A stretch of 64,000 nucleotides of DNA from Psychrobacillus insolitus (GCF_003254155.1 NZ_QKZI01000002.1:186001-250000); one strand, 5' to 3'; shown: positions 25,546-35,466, counted from the first letter of the stretch. Made by a program: numbers and translations. Notes: generated by a model not told the origin, from the letters alone.

Positions 25546-25575
25546 TCTTCAACTAACGGAGTGCTTAGTTGAAGA
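25546..25575. repeat. Family 2-like hairpin
   Basis: CTTCAACTAACggagtgCTTAGTTGAAG, a clean 9-10 bp stem. The next reading frame starts immediately downstream without a start codon. Confidence 0.65.
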
Positions 25576-25585
25576 TTGATGTTAG

Positions 25586-26173
25586 TACAATATTTTCAAA
25601 GTATACGATGTTGAGAAATATGGTGGTGAAACAAACTATTGGATGAGTAGCGGTTATCGTGTGAAAAAGACAGATTTATTCGTTTTTAAAGCAATGCCAA
25701 TAGAAATCAGACGTGAATTTTTCGGAAATCCTGTATCAGTGAATATCAGTCGTAACCCTATTGATGTAACTTATGATAATGCAGATGCCCTAAGTACTCC
25801 TCCTGCAAAACAAAAAATAAATGTCCCTTATGGAGAGATTCTTGGCTTGTGGGGGAGTTGTTGTTTGCAATTCTATCATAATCCTGTAAAAATGGGCGAT
25901 GGCGATATGTATGAGTTTAATGACTCAACAGATATTAAACTTGTTGAAAGTACAGCAATAGCAGTTCCTCGTGCTCTTTATAAGGTAAAAGAAGATACAC
26001 TAATTTATGACAACCCGTTTGGAGTTAAAACTGTAAATACCATTTCTGTAGGGAAAGATACTGTAGTGGAAAGTTATTATTATATAATAAACGGCTACGT
26101 GCAAATTTTGTCCAATAATCGAAAACAACTCTACTCTTTCATTCCAATGTCGAAATTAGAAAAAGCAAAGTAA
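25586..26173 (+). pseudogene. Unknown protein, probably lacking its N-terminus
   Basis: The frame is open from 25586, giving FKVYDVEKYGGETNYW before the first ATG at 25643 (MSSGYRVKKTD). These residues look coding, yet no start codon or ribosome binding site precedes them, and none precedes 25643. I read this as a gene whose 5' end was lost at the hairpin at 25546-25575. From the ATG, 176 residues remain: a beta-rich protein with a central NVPYGEILGLWGSCCLQFY and a C-terminal SH3-like pattern (YKVKEDTLIYDNPFG...SYYYIINGYVQILS). Family not recognised. If translated from 25643 it would be a 176-residue product. Confidence 0.5.
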
Positions 26174-26276
26174 TTACAAATAATTTGGGGTCTAAAAGTA
26201 TTACTTATTTAGATATCTGCCAAAAAAATCCTTCTTCAACTAACCTACTTTAGTAAAAAACGGACATCAAAATCCA

Positions 26277-26309
26277 ATGAGCTTGGAGATACATTTCCAG
26301 CTCATTTTT
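26277..26309 (+). terminator. Hairpin terminator
   Basis: ATGAGCTTGGA / TTCCAGCTCAT stem followed by TTTTTATG, between the truncated gene and the transposase remnant. Confidence 0.65.
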
Positions 26310-26324
26310 ATGTACATTTTTTAT

Positions 26325-26603
26325 TTAGAATGCATAGTCTCTCAGTTTTAACTTGTCTACGGTTTCCAATGTTCCATGAACACTTGACAAGATAAGCATT
26401 TTTTTTTTGCTTAAATCGCTTTCCATTTTCCTATTGTCGAGGAATTGAAACCACACTAAATTAAGTTGTAAATACTTCGTAGAAACACCATTAAACCGAC
26501 TTATCCATTTCTTTAAACGGGAATGGTAATTATTAATATTATTGAGGTGGTAGATGCCTTTCTCTACATATTCTTTCTTACTGCCATTCCTCTTTTTAGT
26601 CAT
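26325..26603 (-). pseudogene. IS1595-type (ISXO2-like) transposase C-terminal remnant
   Basis: The reverse strand encodes KKEYVEKGIYHLNNINNYHS, then RLKKWISRFNGVSTKYLQLN and LVWFQFLDN, the typical C-terminus of IS1595-family DDE transposases (H-x-NxNxYHSRLK...GVxTKYLxxYLxWF). About 90 residues remain; the DDE catalytic domain is gone. The upstream end of the open frame is made of repeat family 1 sequence, so the remnant has been cut by or joined to that element. Not functional. Confidence 0.75.
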
Positions 26604-26674
26604 CGTGTAGCGTCCAACTGTCCGCCGCTCTCCAAAAATAATCCTAATCATTTTGTGAAAGTTTTGGTTAAGAA

Positions 26675-26845
26675 GAGAGAAGCGACGGACAAACATTTGT
26701 AATAGGATGACCGACAAGAGTAATGAGCTATGTGACGCAGTCACGTAGCTCATTACTCTTGTCCTCATTTATCCTATAACCATAAGTTTTGTCCAAAGCG
26801 AACCTGCAACTTCTATTTATAAAAGCTGCTACTTGCACTTTTCTT
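26675..26845. repeat. Fold-back repeat family 1, copy B
   Basis: Best preserved copy. Core 26713-26763: GACAAGAGTAATGAGCTA, TGTGACGCAGTCACG, then the mirror arm, one mismatch in about 24 bp. Right side has TTTATCCTATAACCATAAG, TTTTGTCCAAAGCGAACC and tail ending CACTTTTCTTAA next to the AIM24 stop codon. Left side has GGACAAAC and AATAGGATGACCG in mirrored order. Confidence 0.8.
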
Positions 26846-26856
26846 AAAGCATAATT

Positions 26857-27657
26857 TTATTTTCCACCTAAAAGGTTGAATAACCCTCCAGTAATGCTTC
26901 CTTCTCCTTTAGAACCGCCACCAGGAGTTTGTGGAGCAGCTGCGAATACACGACTTGCTAAACGGCTAAATGGTAAAGATTGAACCCAAACAGTACCTGG
27001 CCCACGAAGCGTTGCGAAGAATAATCCTTCCCCACCAAATAGCGCTGTTTTCACGCCTGGTACCATTTCTATATTGTAGTCAACATCAGAAGTCATCGCG
27101 ACTAAACAACCAGTATCTACTTTCAATACTTCGCCATTTTGCAAAGATTTTCTATAAATAGTTCCACCCGCATGAACGAAAGCAAGACCATCACCTTCAA
27201 GCTTTTGCATGATAAAACCTTCACCACCGAAGAATCCAGCTCCAAGCTTACGTTGGAATTCAATTCCTACAGAAACACCTTTTGCTGCTGCTAAAAAGGC
27301 ATCTTTTTGACAGATGATTTTCCCTTTATATTGACTCAGGTCCATTGGAATTATCTTTCCTGGGTAAGGGGAAGCAAATGACACATGTTTTTTTCCGCTA
27401 CCTACGTTTGTAAAGGTAGTCATGAATAGGCTTTCTCCTGTTAACATTCTTTTACCGGCACCCATTAATTTGCCCATTAAACCCGAAGCGTTACTTGAGC
27501 TCGAACCATCACCAAAAATGGTTTCCATTGTAATTCCGTCTTCCATCATCATTAAGCTGCCAGCCTCAGCTACTACGGTTTCTTGTGGGTCTAATTCGAT
27601 CTCTACAAATTGCATGTCATCCCCGTAAAGTTTGTAATCAATTTCATGATTGTTCAT
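26857..27657 (-). CDS. TIGR00266/AIM24 family protein
   Basis: A 266-residue AIM24-type protein, a compact beta-rich fold. Characteristic segments: [20 protein letters not shown] near the N-terminus, GMETIFGDG-type segment, [44 protein letters not shown] and [22 protein letters not shown]. The C-terminus is Gly-rich ([11 protein letters not shown]). No signal peptide. Function in bacteria is unclear. ATG follows AGGAGGAAT. Its stop codon abuts repeat copy B. Confidence 0.9.
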   Translation of the reverse strand: MNNHEIDYKLYGDDMQFVEIELDPQETVVAEAGSLMMMEDGITMETIFGDGSSSSNASGLMGKLMGAGKRMLTGESLFMTTFTNVGSGKKHVSFASPYPGKIIPMDLSQYKGKIICQKDAFLAAAKGVSVGIEFQRKLGAGFFGGEGFIMQKLEGDGLAFVHAGGTIYRKSLQNGEVLKVDTGCLVAMTSDVDYNIEMVPGVKTALFGGEGLFFATLRGPGTVWVQSLPFSRLASRVFAAAPQTPGGGSKGEGSITGGLFNLLGGK

Positions 27658-27828
27658 CGTTTAAATTCCTCCTAAATTTATTATTCCTCATCTATACGAA
27701 GTACTAGAGGAAAGGTTTCATCTTTAAATAGTTAAATTTTCAGATTTTTAGAGGATTTCATCATAAATTATCGAATTTATACTAGTATACAAATTATTAC
27801 TAACTAATATACGAAAGAGGTCGATCAT

Positions 27829-29307
27829 ATGAAATTAACTAATTTTATAAATGGTAAATGGCAAGATATTGGGGAAGAAAAGTACACATCTGTTTTGAAT
27901 CCAGCAACAGGTGAAAAGCTAGCTGAAGTTAGGATGTCTTCAAAAATAGATGTCGATATTGCAGTAGAAGCAGCGGTTAAAGCGCAGAAAAAATGGACAC
28001 TTGTTCCAGCTCCTAAACGAGCAGAATATTTATATGAAATTGGTCGATTAATGAAAGAAAAGAAAGGGCATTTAGCGCAAGTACTTACGAAAGAGATGGG
28101 AAAGGTCATTGAAGAAGGCCGTGGGGAAGTGCAAGAAGGAATAGATATGGCCTATTATATGGCTGGGGAAGGCCGACGATTGTTTGGAGACACCACACCA
28201 TCTGAGCTAGCGGATAAATTTGCGATGAGTGTTCGTGCGCCAATCGGAGTAGTTGGTCTGATCACCCCATGGAATTTTCCGGTTGCGATTGCTACTTGGA
28301 AATCATTCCCTGCAATAGTCGCTGGAAATGCATTTATTTGGAAGCCAGCAATGGAAACACCAATGATGGCTTTTGAAATGGCTAAAATTTTTGAAGAAGT
28401 AGGATTGCCAGCTGGGGTTGCAAATATAGTGTTTGGAACTGGTTCAGAAGTTGGCACTGCTCTGATAGAACATCCGGATGTAAAAGTTATTTCCTTTACT
28501 GGATCAACGGAAACAGGAAGAAAAGTAGCTGAACTTGGTGGAAGACATTTAAAGAAAGTATCGCTTGAAATGGGTGGGAAAAATGCAGTGATTGTTATGG
28601 ATGATGCGGATCTTTCACTTGCTGTAGAAGGAATTATATGGAGTGCATTTGGAACAGCAGGCCAGCGTTGTACGGCATGCAGTAGAGTCATTGTGCATAA
28701 AGATATTAAGAGTAAGTTAGAAGAAATGTTACTCGAACAGATGGAAAAGTTAACAATCGGAAATGGATTAGACGAAATGGTGAAAATTGGGCCTGTTATT
28801 AATAAGGCTGCGTTGGAAAAAATTCATTCCTATACGCTAGTGGGTCAACAAGAAGGTGCCAAACTGCTAGTCGGTGGTAAGGTCTTGCAAAATGAGGATC
28901 TGGCTCTAGGCAATTACTATGCTCCAACTCTCTTTACAGATGTTTTGCCAAATATGCGAATAGCTCAAGAAGAAATTTTTGGACCAGTTGTTTCACTAAT
29001 CGAAGTGAGTTCATTAGAGGAAGCAATTGAAGTGAATAATGGTGTCAAATATGGGCTCTCCAGTTCTATATATTCGAAAGATGTCAATAAAGTTTTCCGT
29101 GCGCAACGCGATTTAGACACGGGAATAGTTTACGTAAATGCAGGAACTTCAGGTGCTGAAATTCACTTGCCTTTTGGTGGAACAAAAGGAACAGGAAATG
29201 GCCACCGTGATTCAGGTGTTGCTGCATTGGATGTGTATACGGAATGGAAAAGTATCTATGTCGACTTTAGTGGGAAATTGCAGCGTGCACAAATAGATAC
29301 AGAATAG
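27829..29307 (+). CDS. Aldehyde dehydrogenase, likely 2-aminoadipate semialdehyde dehydrogenase
   Basis: A 492-residue NAD(P)-dependent aldehyde dehydrogenase. Motifs: [20 protein letters not shown] (cofactor site), [28 protein letters not shown] with the general-base Glu, [12 protein letters not shown] with the nucleophile Cys, and [13 protein letters not shown]. The next gene, 23 bases downstream, is a lysine 6-dehydrogenase, whose product is aminoadipate semialdehyde, so this enzyme very likely makes 2-aminoadipate in lysine breakdown. That substrate is inferred from context. ATG follows AGAGGTCG. Confidence 0.85.
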   Translation: MKLTNFINGKWQDIGEEKYTSVLNPATGEKLAEVRMSSKIDVDIAVEAAVKAQKKWTLVPAPKRAEYLYEIGRLMKEKKGHLAQVLTKEMGKVIEEGRGEVQEGIDMAYYMAGEGRRLFGDTTPSELADKFAMSVRAPIGVVGLITPWNFPVAIATWKSFPAIVAGNAFIWKPAMETPMMAFEMAKIFEEVGLPAGVANIVFGTGSEVGTALIEHPDVKVISFTGSTETGRKVAELGGRHLKKVSLEMGGKNAVIVMDDADLSLAVEGIIWSAFGTAGQRCTACSRVIVHKDIKSKLEEMLLEQMEKLTIGNGLDEMVKIGPVINKAALEKIHSYTLVGQQEGAKLLVGGKVLQNEDLALGNYYAPTLFTDVLPNMRIAQEEIFGPVVSLIEVSSLEEAIEVNNGVKYGLSSSIYSKDVNKVFRAQRDLDTGIVYVNAGTSGAEIHLPFGGTKGTGNGHRDSGVAALDVYTEWKSIYVDFSGKLQRAQIDTE

Positions 29308-29330
29308 TATGTAAAAAAGGGGATGACAAC

Positions 29331-30485
29331 ATGAAAGTCGCAGTATTAGGTGCAGGTCTAATGGGGAAAGAAGTAGCGCGAGATTTAGTGTTAAGTCCAA
29401 ATGTGGAGAAAGTAATCTTATGTGATTTAGATGTAGGACAAGCAAATTCATTTAAAGCTAAATTACAAAATCCAAAACTAGAAGTCCTTCGTTTAGATGC
29501 CAATGATGACGATGAAATTACGGCCATAATAAAGGAAGTAGATGTAGTAATCAATGCAATGTTTTATTCATTTAACGAAAAAATTGCAAAGATTGCTGTG
29601 GAAGTAGGGGTACATTCCATTGATTTAGGTGGGCATATTGGTGGGGCGACAGATGCTGTCCTCGCGCTTGACGAGAAAGCAAAGAAGCAAGGCGTTACGC
29701 TAATTCCAGATTTAGGAGTAGCACCAGGAATGATAAATATACTGGCAGGTTACGGGGCTAGTAAACTCGATGAGGTTTCAGATATTTTCTTATATGTTGG
29801 GGGGATACCTGTAGAACCAGAGGGAGTATTCAAATATAATATCGTTTTCTCATTGGAAGGAGTATTCGATCATTACACAGATCCTTCGCATATTATTCGA
29901 AATGGAAAACTTCAGGAAATTGAATCTCTAACAGAAATTGAAACCATTTATTTTGATCAATATGGAGAATTAGAAGTATTTCACACAGCAGGTGGAATAT
30001 CAACTCTATCTAAATCATTTCCAAATATCGACACACTGGAATACAAAACGATTCGGTATCCAGGGCATGCAGAAAAGTTTAAACTGCTTGTGGATTTAGG
30101 TTTGACGGATAAAAAGAACACAGTAAATGTAGACGGAAATAGTATAAAAGTACGTGATGTATTAAGAGAAATGCTAACTCCACAATTACTCCTTGGAGAC
30201 AAAGAAGATGCAGTGCTACTACGAGTGGTAGTTGGTGGAATCAAAGACGGTGAACGCACTATATTTAGTTATGAAATGGCTACAAAAAAAGATGTCCTTT
30301 CTGGAGAAACGGCAATGGCCCGAGCGACTGCTAATACTGTTTCAGTAGTGGCACAAATGATTGGAAACCAGGTTATTACCAAACGTGGGGTATATCCTCC
30401 AGAATTAATCGTTCCAGGTGAATTGTATATGAAAGAAATGGCAGCTAGAGGTGTGTTTATAGTAGAAGCGATGGTACAAGGTTAA
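29331..30485 (+). CDS. L-lysine 6-dehydrogenase (saccharopine dehydrogenase-like)
   Basis: A 384-residue Rossmann enzyme: [17 protein letters not shown] (dinucleotide-binding), [32 protein letters not shown], then [17 protein letters not shown], the conserved saccharopine/lysine dehydrogenase core. The length and the segments [22 protein letters not shown] and [12 protein letters not shown] match lysine 6-dehydrogenases of Geobacillus type. It would oxidise the epsilon-amino group of lysine with NAD. Operon with the ALDH upstream; strong terminator after it. Confidence 0.85.
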   Translation: MKVAVLGAGLMGKEVARDLVLSPNVEKVILCDLDVGQANSFKAKLQNPKLEVLRLDANDDDEITAIIKEVDVVINAMFYSFNEKIAKIAVEVGVHSIDLGGHIGGATDAVLALDEKAKKQGVTLIPDLGVAPGMINILAGYGASKLDEVSDIFLYVGGIPVEPEGVFKYNIVFSLEGVFDHYTDPSHIIRNGKLQEIESLTEIETIYFDQYGELEVFHTAGGISTLSKSFPNIDTLEYKTIRYPGHAEKFKLLVDLGLTDKKNTVNVDGNSIKVRDVLREMLTPQLLLGDKEDAVLLRVVVGGIKDGERTIFSYEMATKKDVLSGETAMARATANTVSVVAQMIGNQVITKRGVYPPELIVPGELYMKEMAARGVFIVEAMVQG

Positions 30486-30505
30486 TAAATAGAATCATAA
30501 AAAGA

Positions 30506-30549
30506 AAGAGCAGTTTTTTCAATCTGTTTAGATTGAAAAACTGCTCTTA
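30506..30549 (+). terminator. Terminator of the lysine-degradation operon
   Basis: AAGAGCAGTTTTTTCAATCT / AGATTGAAAAACTGCTCTT, about 19 paired bases with a GTTT loop. Confidence 0.88.
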
Positions 30550-30921
30550 TTATAGATGGTGTAATTTTTTAAAAAAAGAATGAATCAATTTCATAAGTAT
30601 GTCGTTTTAGTTTTGGTAAACCATTTTTGAACAAGTGGAGCGTAATAATATTGTGAATTTTTGTATTTATGTTAATTCAAAAAAATCATAAAATACTATA
30701 TTCATATGTGCTTTAATACAGTCCCCCAGCTGGCTGAAAGGTTGTAAAATTAGTTAAAGATGTTATATTATTAATAAACTATTATTTTAAATACTTGTTT
30801 TAAAAATTTATAAAGAAACTTTTAGTATGCCAAATTGCTACTATATATAACTCTTTCTTCACATCAAACTGAAGAAAGAGTATCGAAATTTATGTCTGTT
30901 GAAAACCTGGAGTGATATACA
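30550..30921. other. AT-rich gene-free stretch before the HPP gene
   Basis: No ORF. One hairpin at 30850-30881 (CTCTTTCTTCA / TGAAGAAAGAG) lies 40 bases ahead of the HPP start and may be a leader structure or terminator. Nothing else recognised. Confidence 0.5.
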
Positions 30922-31461
30922 ATGGAGAATGATGTTATAAAAGAAGGAAATCTGTTAAAATGTTATTTCAGTAAAATGAAAGGTGATACTCCGATTACTC
31001 AACACTTTTCAGTTGTAGATGCACTGATTGGAGCTTTTGGAGGATTTATTTGTATTTTTACATTTCTTGAGCTAGCCGAATTAACCACTCCAATATGGAT
31101 ATTGGCATCGTTTGCTCCGAGTGGTATGCTCGCTTTTATTGCATGGAATGCACCTGTTGGACAACCTAGAAATATTATAGGAAGTCACCTAATCGCTTCT
31201 TTTATCGGAATTAGCATGCAAAACTTATTTGGATCAACCCCACTACTGATTAGTATAGCTGTTTGTCTAACTATTTTTTGTATGCTTTTGACAAGAACAT
31301 TCCATCCCCCAGCTTGTGGTAACGCACTTATCATTATGATTGAAGGGTATAGTTGGAGTTTTTTATTTACCACGGTGCTTTTAGGAACTATCATAATTAT
31401 TCTTTACGCATTGATCATAAATAATTTGCATCCTAGAAGGAAATATCCAATGTATTGGTAA
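30922..31461 (+). CDS. HPP family membrane protein
   Basis: A 179-residue membrane protein with four predicted helices and the family signature RTFHPPACGNALIIM; also VDALIGAFGGFICIF, LASFAPSGMLAFIAWNAPVGQPRNIIGSHLIA. HPP proteins of cyanobacteria and plants carry nitrite across membranes; a role in ion transport is possible here but not shown. ATG follows CTGGAG. Short basic cytosolic C-terminus (HPRRKYPMYW). Confidence 0.88.
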   Translation: MENDVIKEGNLLKCYFSKMKGDTPITQHFSVVDALIGAFGGFICIFTFLELAELTTPIWILASFAPSGMLAFIAWNAPVGQPRNIIGSHLIASFIGISMQNLFGSTPLLISIAVCLTIFCMLLTRTFHPPACGNALIIMIEGYSWSFLFTTVLLGTIIIILYALIINNLHPRRKYPMYW

Positions 31462-31499
31462 TACATATTTGAAAAATACATAAAAAGCGACTAATAGAC

Positions 31500-31605
31500 T
31501 TCTAAAGCTCCTCGTTCTCATTTATCCTATCACCATAAGTTTGGTCCAAAGTGAACCGTAAAAGTACGTATAGAAAAGGGGTACTTTTGCGCCTTTCTTA
31601 ATAAT
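31500..31605. repeat. Fold-back repeat family 1, right-half copy C
   Basis: AAAGCTCCTCGTTCTCATTT, ATCCTATCACCATAAG, TTTGGTCCAAAGTGAACC and tail ending GCGCCTTTCTTAA. The left half of the palindrome is missing, so it cannot form the core hairpin. Confidence 0.7.
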
Positions 31606-31668
31606 ATGTAACCAATTGGTGAATTTTGAGTCTAATGGATTAACTATGTAATTGAAAGGGTGATTGGG

Positions 31669-33789
31669 ATGAAAAAGTGGATTATATCAATTGTTGTTGC
31701 ATGTATATTATTGGCAGTAGGGCTATCATTTTTTACGAAACAAACAATAAGTGCACAAAATGTTATTTTGTCTAATCAACTATTTACAGCAGATCTTTCA
31801 ACAGCTATTAACCAAGATGCATGGGAAAAAGGAGAAGTGTATTTACTGAATCAGAAAGAGAATAAAGTTAATGCACAACATAAAATAGCCGAAGATGGTA
31901 AATCTATTGAAATTTCAGGGCTTGAAGAAGGTGCGTACACTTTATTTGTGAAAAAGAAACTGGGAATAGGAAAAGCAAGATTTATGTTCCATGTTTATAA
32001 AGAAATTCAATCCATTCAATCAAAACAAGAACTAACAGACTACTTTACAGCGGTTCAAAAAGTAATAGGTGATATGAACATAGGTGTGATGGAAGAGGCA
32101 GAGACGACTTCAGAAAGCAAAGATTCTGCTACTGCTGAAGGTGGCGGAGATTACTCCACAACGAATAACCAGGTAGAAGGTGTAGATGAAGCAGATTCAG
32201 TGAAAACAAACGGAACACATATATTTACACTGAGTGATAACAAAGTAGTGATCATAAATGTGGAGGATCCAGCAAACTTGAAAGAAGAAACAAAATTACA
32301 ATTAGATAATGATTTTTATCCAACACAACTTTTATTGTCGGGTGAAACATTGATGGTTATCGGTCAAAAAAATATGTATCACACATTAGAAAAAGGAATG
32401 AATGCACGCAGTATGGAGAAAATTGGTATGCCGATGGATTCCATGACAACTGTCTATTTTTACGACATATCTAATCCAACATCACCTAAGTTGGAAAGAG
32501 AGATTGCAACAGAAGGTTACTTGAATGGAGCTCGTTTGACGAATAATACACTCTATTATGTAACAACTTTCTATCCTAACTACTGGGGAATGGAAGAAGA
32601 TTCAAAAATAGAGTTACGCCCACATACATTTGACTCGATGGTTGAGGGAGCCGAAGTTACCGCGATACCATATAAAGACATCGCAATTCTACCAAATACA
32701 ATGCAAGGTTCATATAGTGTAATTACAGCTATTGATCTAGAAAATCTAGCAGAAAATGCCGTAATAACAAAAGGTTATCTAGGTGGTAGTGAACAACTGT
32801 ATATGTCGAAAGAAAATCTGTATTTAACTGCTGGTATTTACGAGTCTGAAGATTTACAAGCGAATACCATGATTTGGAATTCAGGTACGATGAATACAGA
32901 AGTATTCAAGTTTGCACTAGAAAAGACAAATATCCAATTCGTTACATCTAGTAGAATAACTGGGTCCATTCTAAATCAGTTTTCTATGGATGAGCATAAT
33001 GGCTATTTCCGAGCAGTCACAACAAAAGGAAACAACTGGAATGACAATGAACCTGCTGAAAATAATCTATTCATTTTAGATGAAGGGATGAATATAGTTG
33101 GCTCACTCACAGGACTTGCTAAAGAGGAAAGAATCTATTCTGCAAGATTTATGGGGGACAAAGCCTATATGGTGACGTTTAAAGAAACAGATCCACTATT
33201 CGTCATTGATGTTGCGACTCCAACAGCTCCAAAAGTGTTGGGAGAATTGAAAATCCCAGGATTCAGTAATTACTTGCATCCATTAGATGAAACTCATTTA
33301 ATCGGTTTTGGTTATGAAACTAAATCCGTTGCGCAATCAGGATCCAAGGAACCAATCATTATGACGGAAGGTATGAAGGTCTCCTTATTTGACGTCACAG
33401 ATTTTGAAAATCCAAAAGAGCTTGATACGGAAATTATTGGAGGTCAAGGAACCTATTCGCCGATTCAATACGACCATCATGCACTGTTCGAACACAGCGG
33501 GAAAAATCTATACGGATTCCCTATTTCTGTTTATGAGCAATCAGAAAGTAATCAGTATACAGACTTTAAACAAGATGGAGCGCTAATATACGAAATTACT
33601 CCTGAAAATGGAATCATCTTAAAAGGAAATCTATTGAAACAAAAAACGGAAAACCAGCAATATGAAGAATGGGAAAAGAGCATTCAACGCATGACTTATG
33701 TAGAAAACACTTTATTCACAATCGCCATGCAAGAAATTATTAGTTATAACTTAAATACGTTTGAACAAATTAGTAAATTAACTTATTGA
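31669..33789 (+). CDS. Secreted/anchored beta-propeller domain protein
   Basis: A 706-residue exported protein of the bacterial beta-propeller family (Beta_propel type). A signal/anchor helix covers residues 1-25 (KKWIISIVVACILLAVGLSFF). After an Ig-like N-terminal stretch comes a Glu/Ser linker and the family hallmark TTNNQVEGVDEADSVKTNGTH, then repeated blades with YFYDISNPTSPKLEREI, ARLTNNTLYYVTTF, LFVIDVATPTAPKVLGELKIPG and SLFDVTDFENPKE. The role is unknown; such proteins sit outside the membrane. Start at 31669 with AAAGGG upstream; the GTG at 31660 is less well placed. Confidence 0.85.
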   Translation: MKKWIISIVVACILLAVGLSFFTKQTISAQNVILSNQLFTADLSTAINQDAWEKGEVYLLNQKENKVNAQHKIAEDGKSIEISGLEEGAYTLFVKKKLGIGKARFMFHVYKEIQSIQSKQELTDYFTAVQKVIGDMNIGVMEEAETTSESKDSATAEGGGDYSTTNNQVEGVDEADSVKTNGTHIFTLSDNKVVIINVEDPANLKEETKLQLDNDFYPTQLLLSGETLMVIGQKNMYHTLEKGMNARSMEKIGMPMDSMTTVYFYDISNPTSPKLEREIATEGYLNGARLTNNTLYYVTTFYPNYWGMEEDSKIELRPHTFDSMVEGAEVTAIPYKDIAILPNTMQGSYSVITAIDLENLAENAVITKGYLGGSEQLYMSKENLYLTAGIYESEDLQANTMIWNSGTMNTEVFKFALEKTNIQFVTSSRITGSILNQFSMDEHNGYFRAVTTKGNNWNDNEPAENNLFILDEGMNIVGSLTGLAKEERIYSARFMGDKAYMVTFKETDPLFVIDVATPTAPKVLGELKIPGFSNYLHPLDETHLIGFGYETKSVAQSGSKEPIIMTEGMKVSLFDVTDFENPKELDTEIIGGQGTYSPIQYDHHALFEHSGKNLYGFPISVYEQSESNQYTDFKQDGALIYEITPENGIILKGNLLKQKTENQQYEEWEKSIQRMTYVENTLFTIAMQEIISYNLNTFEQISKLTY

Positions 33790-33870
33790 AATAGTTGCGA
33801 TAGAGGAACGTCACAAGTTCAAGGTCAGATATAGCAAGTTAAAATGGAAACATCGCAAGTTCAACCAAAC

Positions 33871-33920
33871 AAAGGTGACTCCCAATCAAACAATTATTTG
33901 ATTGGGAGTCACCTTTTTTT
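33871..33920 (+). terminator. Terminator after the beta-propeller gene
   Basis: AAAGGTGACTCCCAATCAAA / TTTGATTGGGAGTCACCTTT with a 10-nt loop region and seven T. Confidence 0.9.
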
Positions 33921-34022
33921 CTGTAGTATAATATATTTATTTCAGAAAAATTTTCGGTTTGGATTGTTTTTAATTAGACTGTCGGATAAGATTATCCTAT
34001 CAATAGAAGGAAGGTGCACTAA

Positions 34023-34769
34023 TTGGAGACCCCAGACTACGAACTTGCGGTAGAATGCTGTTTGCTTGCTGGCCGTTTGATGATGGAAAGTGGTGCAGAA
34101 ACATATCGGGCAGAGGATACTATGGACCGAATGGCTAATTCACAGCAACTGACAGAGTCACAAAGCTTTGTGACACCAACTGGAATCATTTTTAGTGGTA
34201 CTAAAAAAAAACCTACACGATTAGTTCGTATTAATAATAGAAATACAGATTTAGAAAGAATTGCAGCAGTAAATGCTGTATCAAGAAAACTAGCAAATGC
34301 TGAAATTAACTTAGAAGAAGCTTATATAGAACTAGTGAAAATAGAAACAGAACACAAAGTGTTCCCATTTTGGATTCAAATAATTGCTGCTGCCTTTGCA
34401 TCTGGAGCATTTCTTTTAATGTTAGGTGGAGAGATAATGGATGTTCCAACAGCAATTATTGCAGGTGGAATAGGTTATGCTGTCGCAAGTATGGTGGAGG
34501 TAAAAACAAGAGTCAAATTTTTTGCGGAGTTTTTAGCTGCATTATTCATTGCGTTGATTGCTACAGGTTCCGTTTCCCTTGGGCTAGGGATTGAAACCGA
34601 TAAAATAATAATTGGTTCAGTCATGCCTTTAGTACCAGGACTTCTCATAACAAATGCTGTACGTGATTTAATGGCGGGGCATTTTGTTTCCGGATTGTCA
34701 AAAGGAGCAGAAGCAGCACTAACTTCATTTGCGATAGGTGTTGGCGTAGCGTTAGTACTATCATTTTAA
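34023..34769 (+). CDS. Threonine/serine exporter, ThrE N-terminal type subunit
   Basis: A 248-residue protein of the ThrE/YjjP (DUF1212) family. The soluble N-terminus carries CCLLAGRLMMESGAETYRAEDTMDRM and the SFVTPTGIIFS segment; the C-terminal half has five membrane helices with ASMVEVKTRVKFFAEFLAAL and SVMPLVPGLLITNAVRDLMAGH, the hallmark of the family. It pairs with the smaller membrane gene 10 bases downstream; together they make the two-part ThrE-like amino acid exporter. Start TTG at 34023 after AAGGAAGG. Confidence 0.9.
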   Translation: METPDYELAVECCLLAGRLMMESGAETYRAEDTMDRMANSQQLTESQSFVTPTGIIFSGTKKKPTRLVRINNRNTDLERIAAVNAVSRKLANAEINLEEAYIELVKIETEHKVFPFWIQIIAAAFASGAFLLMLGGEIMDVPTAIIAGGIGYAVASMVEVKTRVKFFAEFLAALFIALIATGSVSLGLGIETDKIIIGSVMPLVPGLLITNAVRDLMAGHFVSGLSKGAEAALTSFAIGVGVALVLSF

Positions 34770-34779
34770 GGGGGAGCTA

Positions 34780-35232
34780 ATGATGTATTATATCGTACAA
34801 GGGCTTCTAGGTTTTATAGCAGTTTCGGCTTTTGGAATTTTGTTTAATGCCCCTAAAAAAGCTTTGATACCATCTGGTTTAGTTGGTATGACAGGTTGGC
34901 TAATCTATATTTTTATTGATGAAGTAAGTGGAAATCCTATTCTTTCCTCTTTTTCAGGTGCATTTACCATTGCGTTTATTGCACATTTATTTTCTAAAAG
35001 TTATAAAATGCCTATGATTATTTTTAGTGTTGCGGGTATTATACCACTTGTTCCGGGAGGGATTGCGTATAATTCAATGCGTAATATGGTACTGAGCAAT
35101 TATGCGGTTGCAATGGAAAATGTTGTACTGGCATTAATGATTTCAGGTTCGATTGCAATGGGCTTAGTTTTCGCAGAAATTATTACTCAACTTTCTTCGA
35201 AGGTAATAGGTAGATTAAAAACAAAACCGTGA
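34780..35232 (+). CDS. Threonine/serine exporter, YjjB-type membrane subunit
   Basis: A 150-residue membrane protein of the ThrE_2/YjjB (DUF3815) family with four to five helices. Seen: FGILFNAPKKALIPSGLVGMTGWLIY, FIAHLFSKSYKMP and the conserved VAGIIPLVPGGIAYNSMRNM. Ten bases after its partner subunit, with GGGGGAG as ribosome binding site. Convergent with the EAL protein gene; repeat copy D fills the junction. Confidence 0.9.
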   Translation: MMYYIVQGLLGFIAVSAFGILFNAPKKALIPSGLVGMTGWLIYIFIDEVSGNPILSSFSGAFTIAFIAHLFSKSYKMPMIIFSVAGIIPLVPGGIAYNSMRNMVLSNYAVAMENVVLALMISGSIAMGLVFAEIITQLSSKVIGRLKTKP

Positions 35233-35324
35233 ATAGAGGCAGAAAAGGTTCTCCTCTCTTATTCCCCAAAGCATTTGCCCTTTTTCCTTCGATGTTTTAG
35301 GGGAGCGAAGGATAAACAAAAGTA

Positions 35325-35465
35325 ATAGGATGACCGAAAAAATTGAGGAGCTACGTGACGCAGTCACGTAGCTCCTTTTCGAATTCTCGTTTATTATATT
35401 TCAATAAGTTTTGTCTAAAGCAGACCGTAAAAGTCCATATAGAAAAAGGCGCTTACGCTTTTCTT
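35325..35465. repeat. Fold-back repeat family 1, copy D
   Basis: Left AATAGGATGACCGAAAA, core AGGAGCTACGTGACgcaGTCACGTAGCTCCT (35346-35376, perfect 14-bp arms), right CTCGTTTATTATATTTCAA, TAAGTTTTGTCTAAAGCAGACC, then tail AGGCGCTTACGCTTTTCTT ending right before the stop codon of the EAL gene. Probably terminates both convergent genes. Confidence 0.8.
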
Positions 35466-35466
35466 C

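Noticed and set aside
24735-26173. New defence or toxin-antitoxin system
   Set aside because: No nuclease, ATPase, HTH or toxin motif can be recognised in these short genes; only the accessory setting points that way.
27829-29307. Glycine betaine aldehyde dehydrogenase
   Set aside because: The fold fits, but no choline or betaine gene is near and a lysine dehydrogenase follows directly.
33844-34053. Forward ORF of 69 codons before the ThrE-type gene
   Set aside because: It runs through a strong terminator and into the next gene in another frame; no ribosome binding site.
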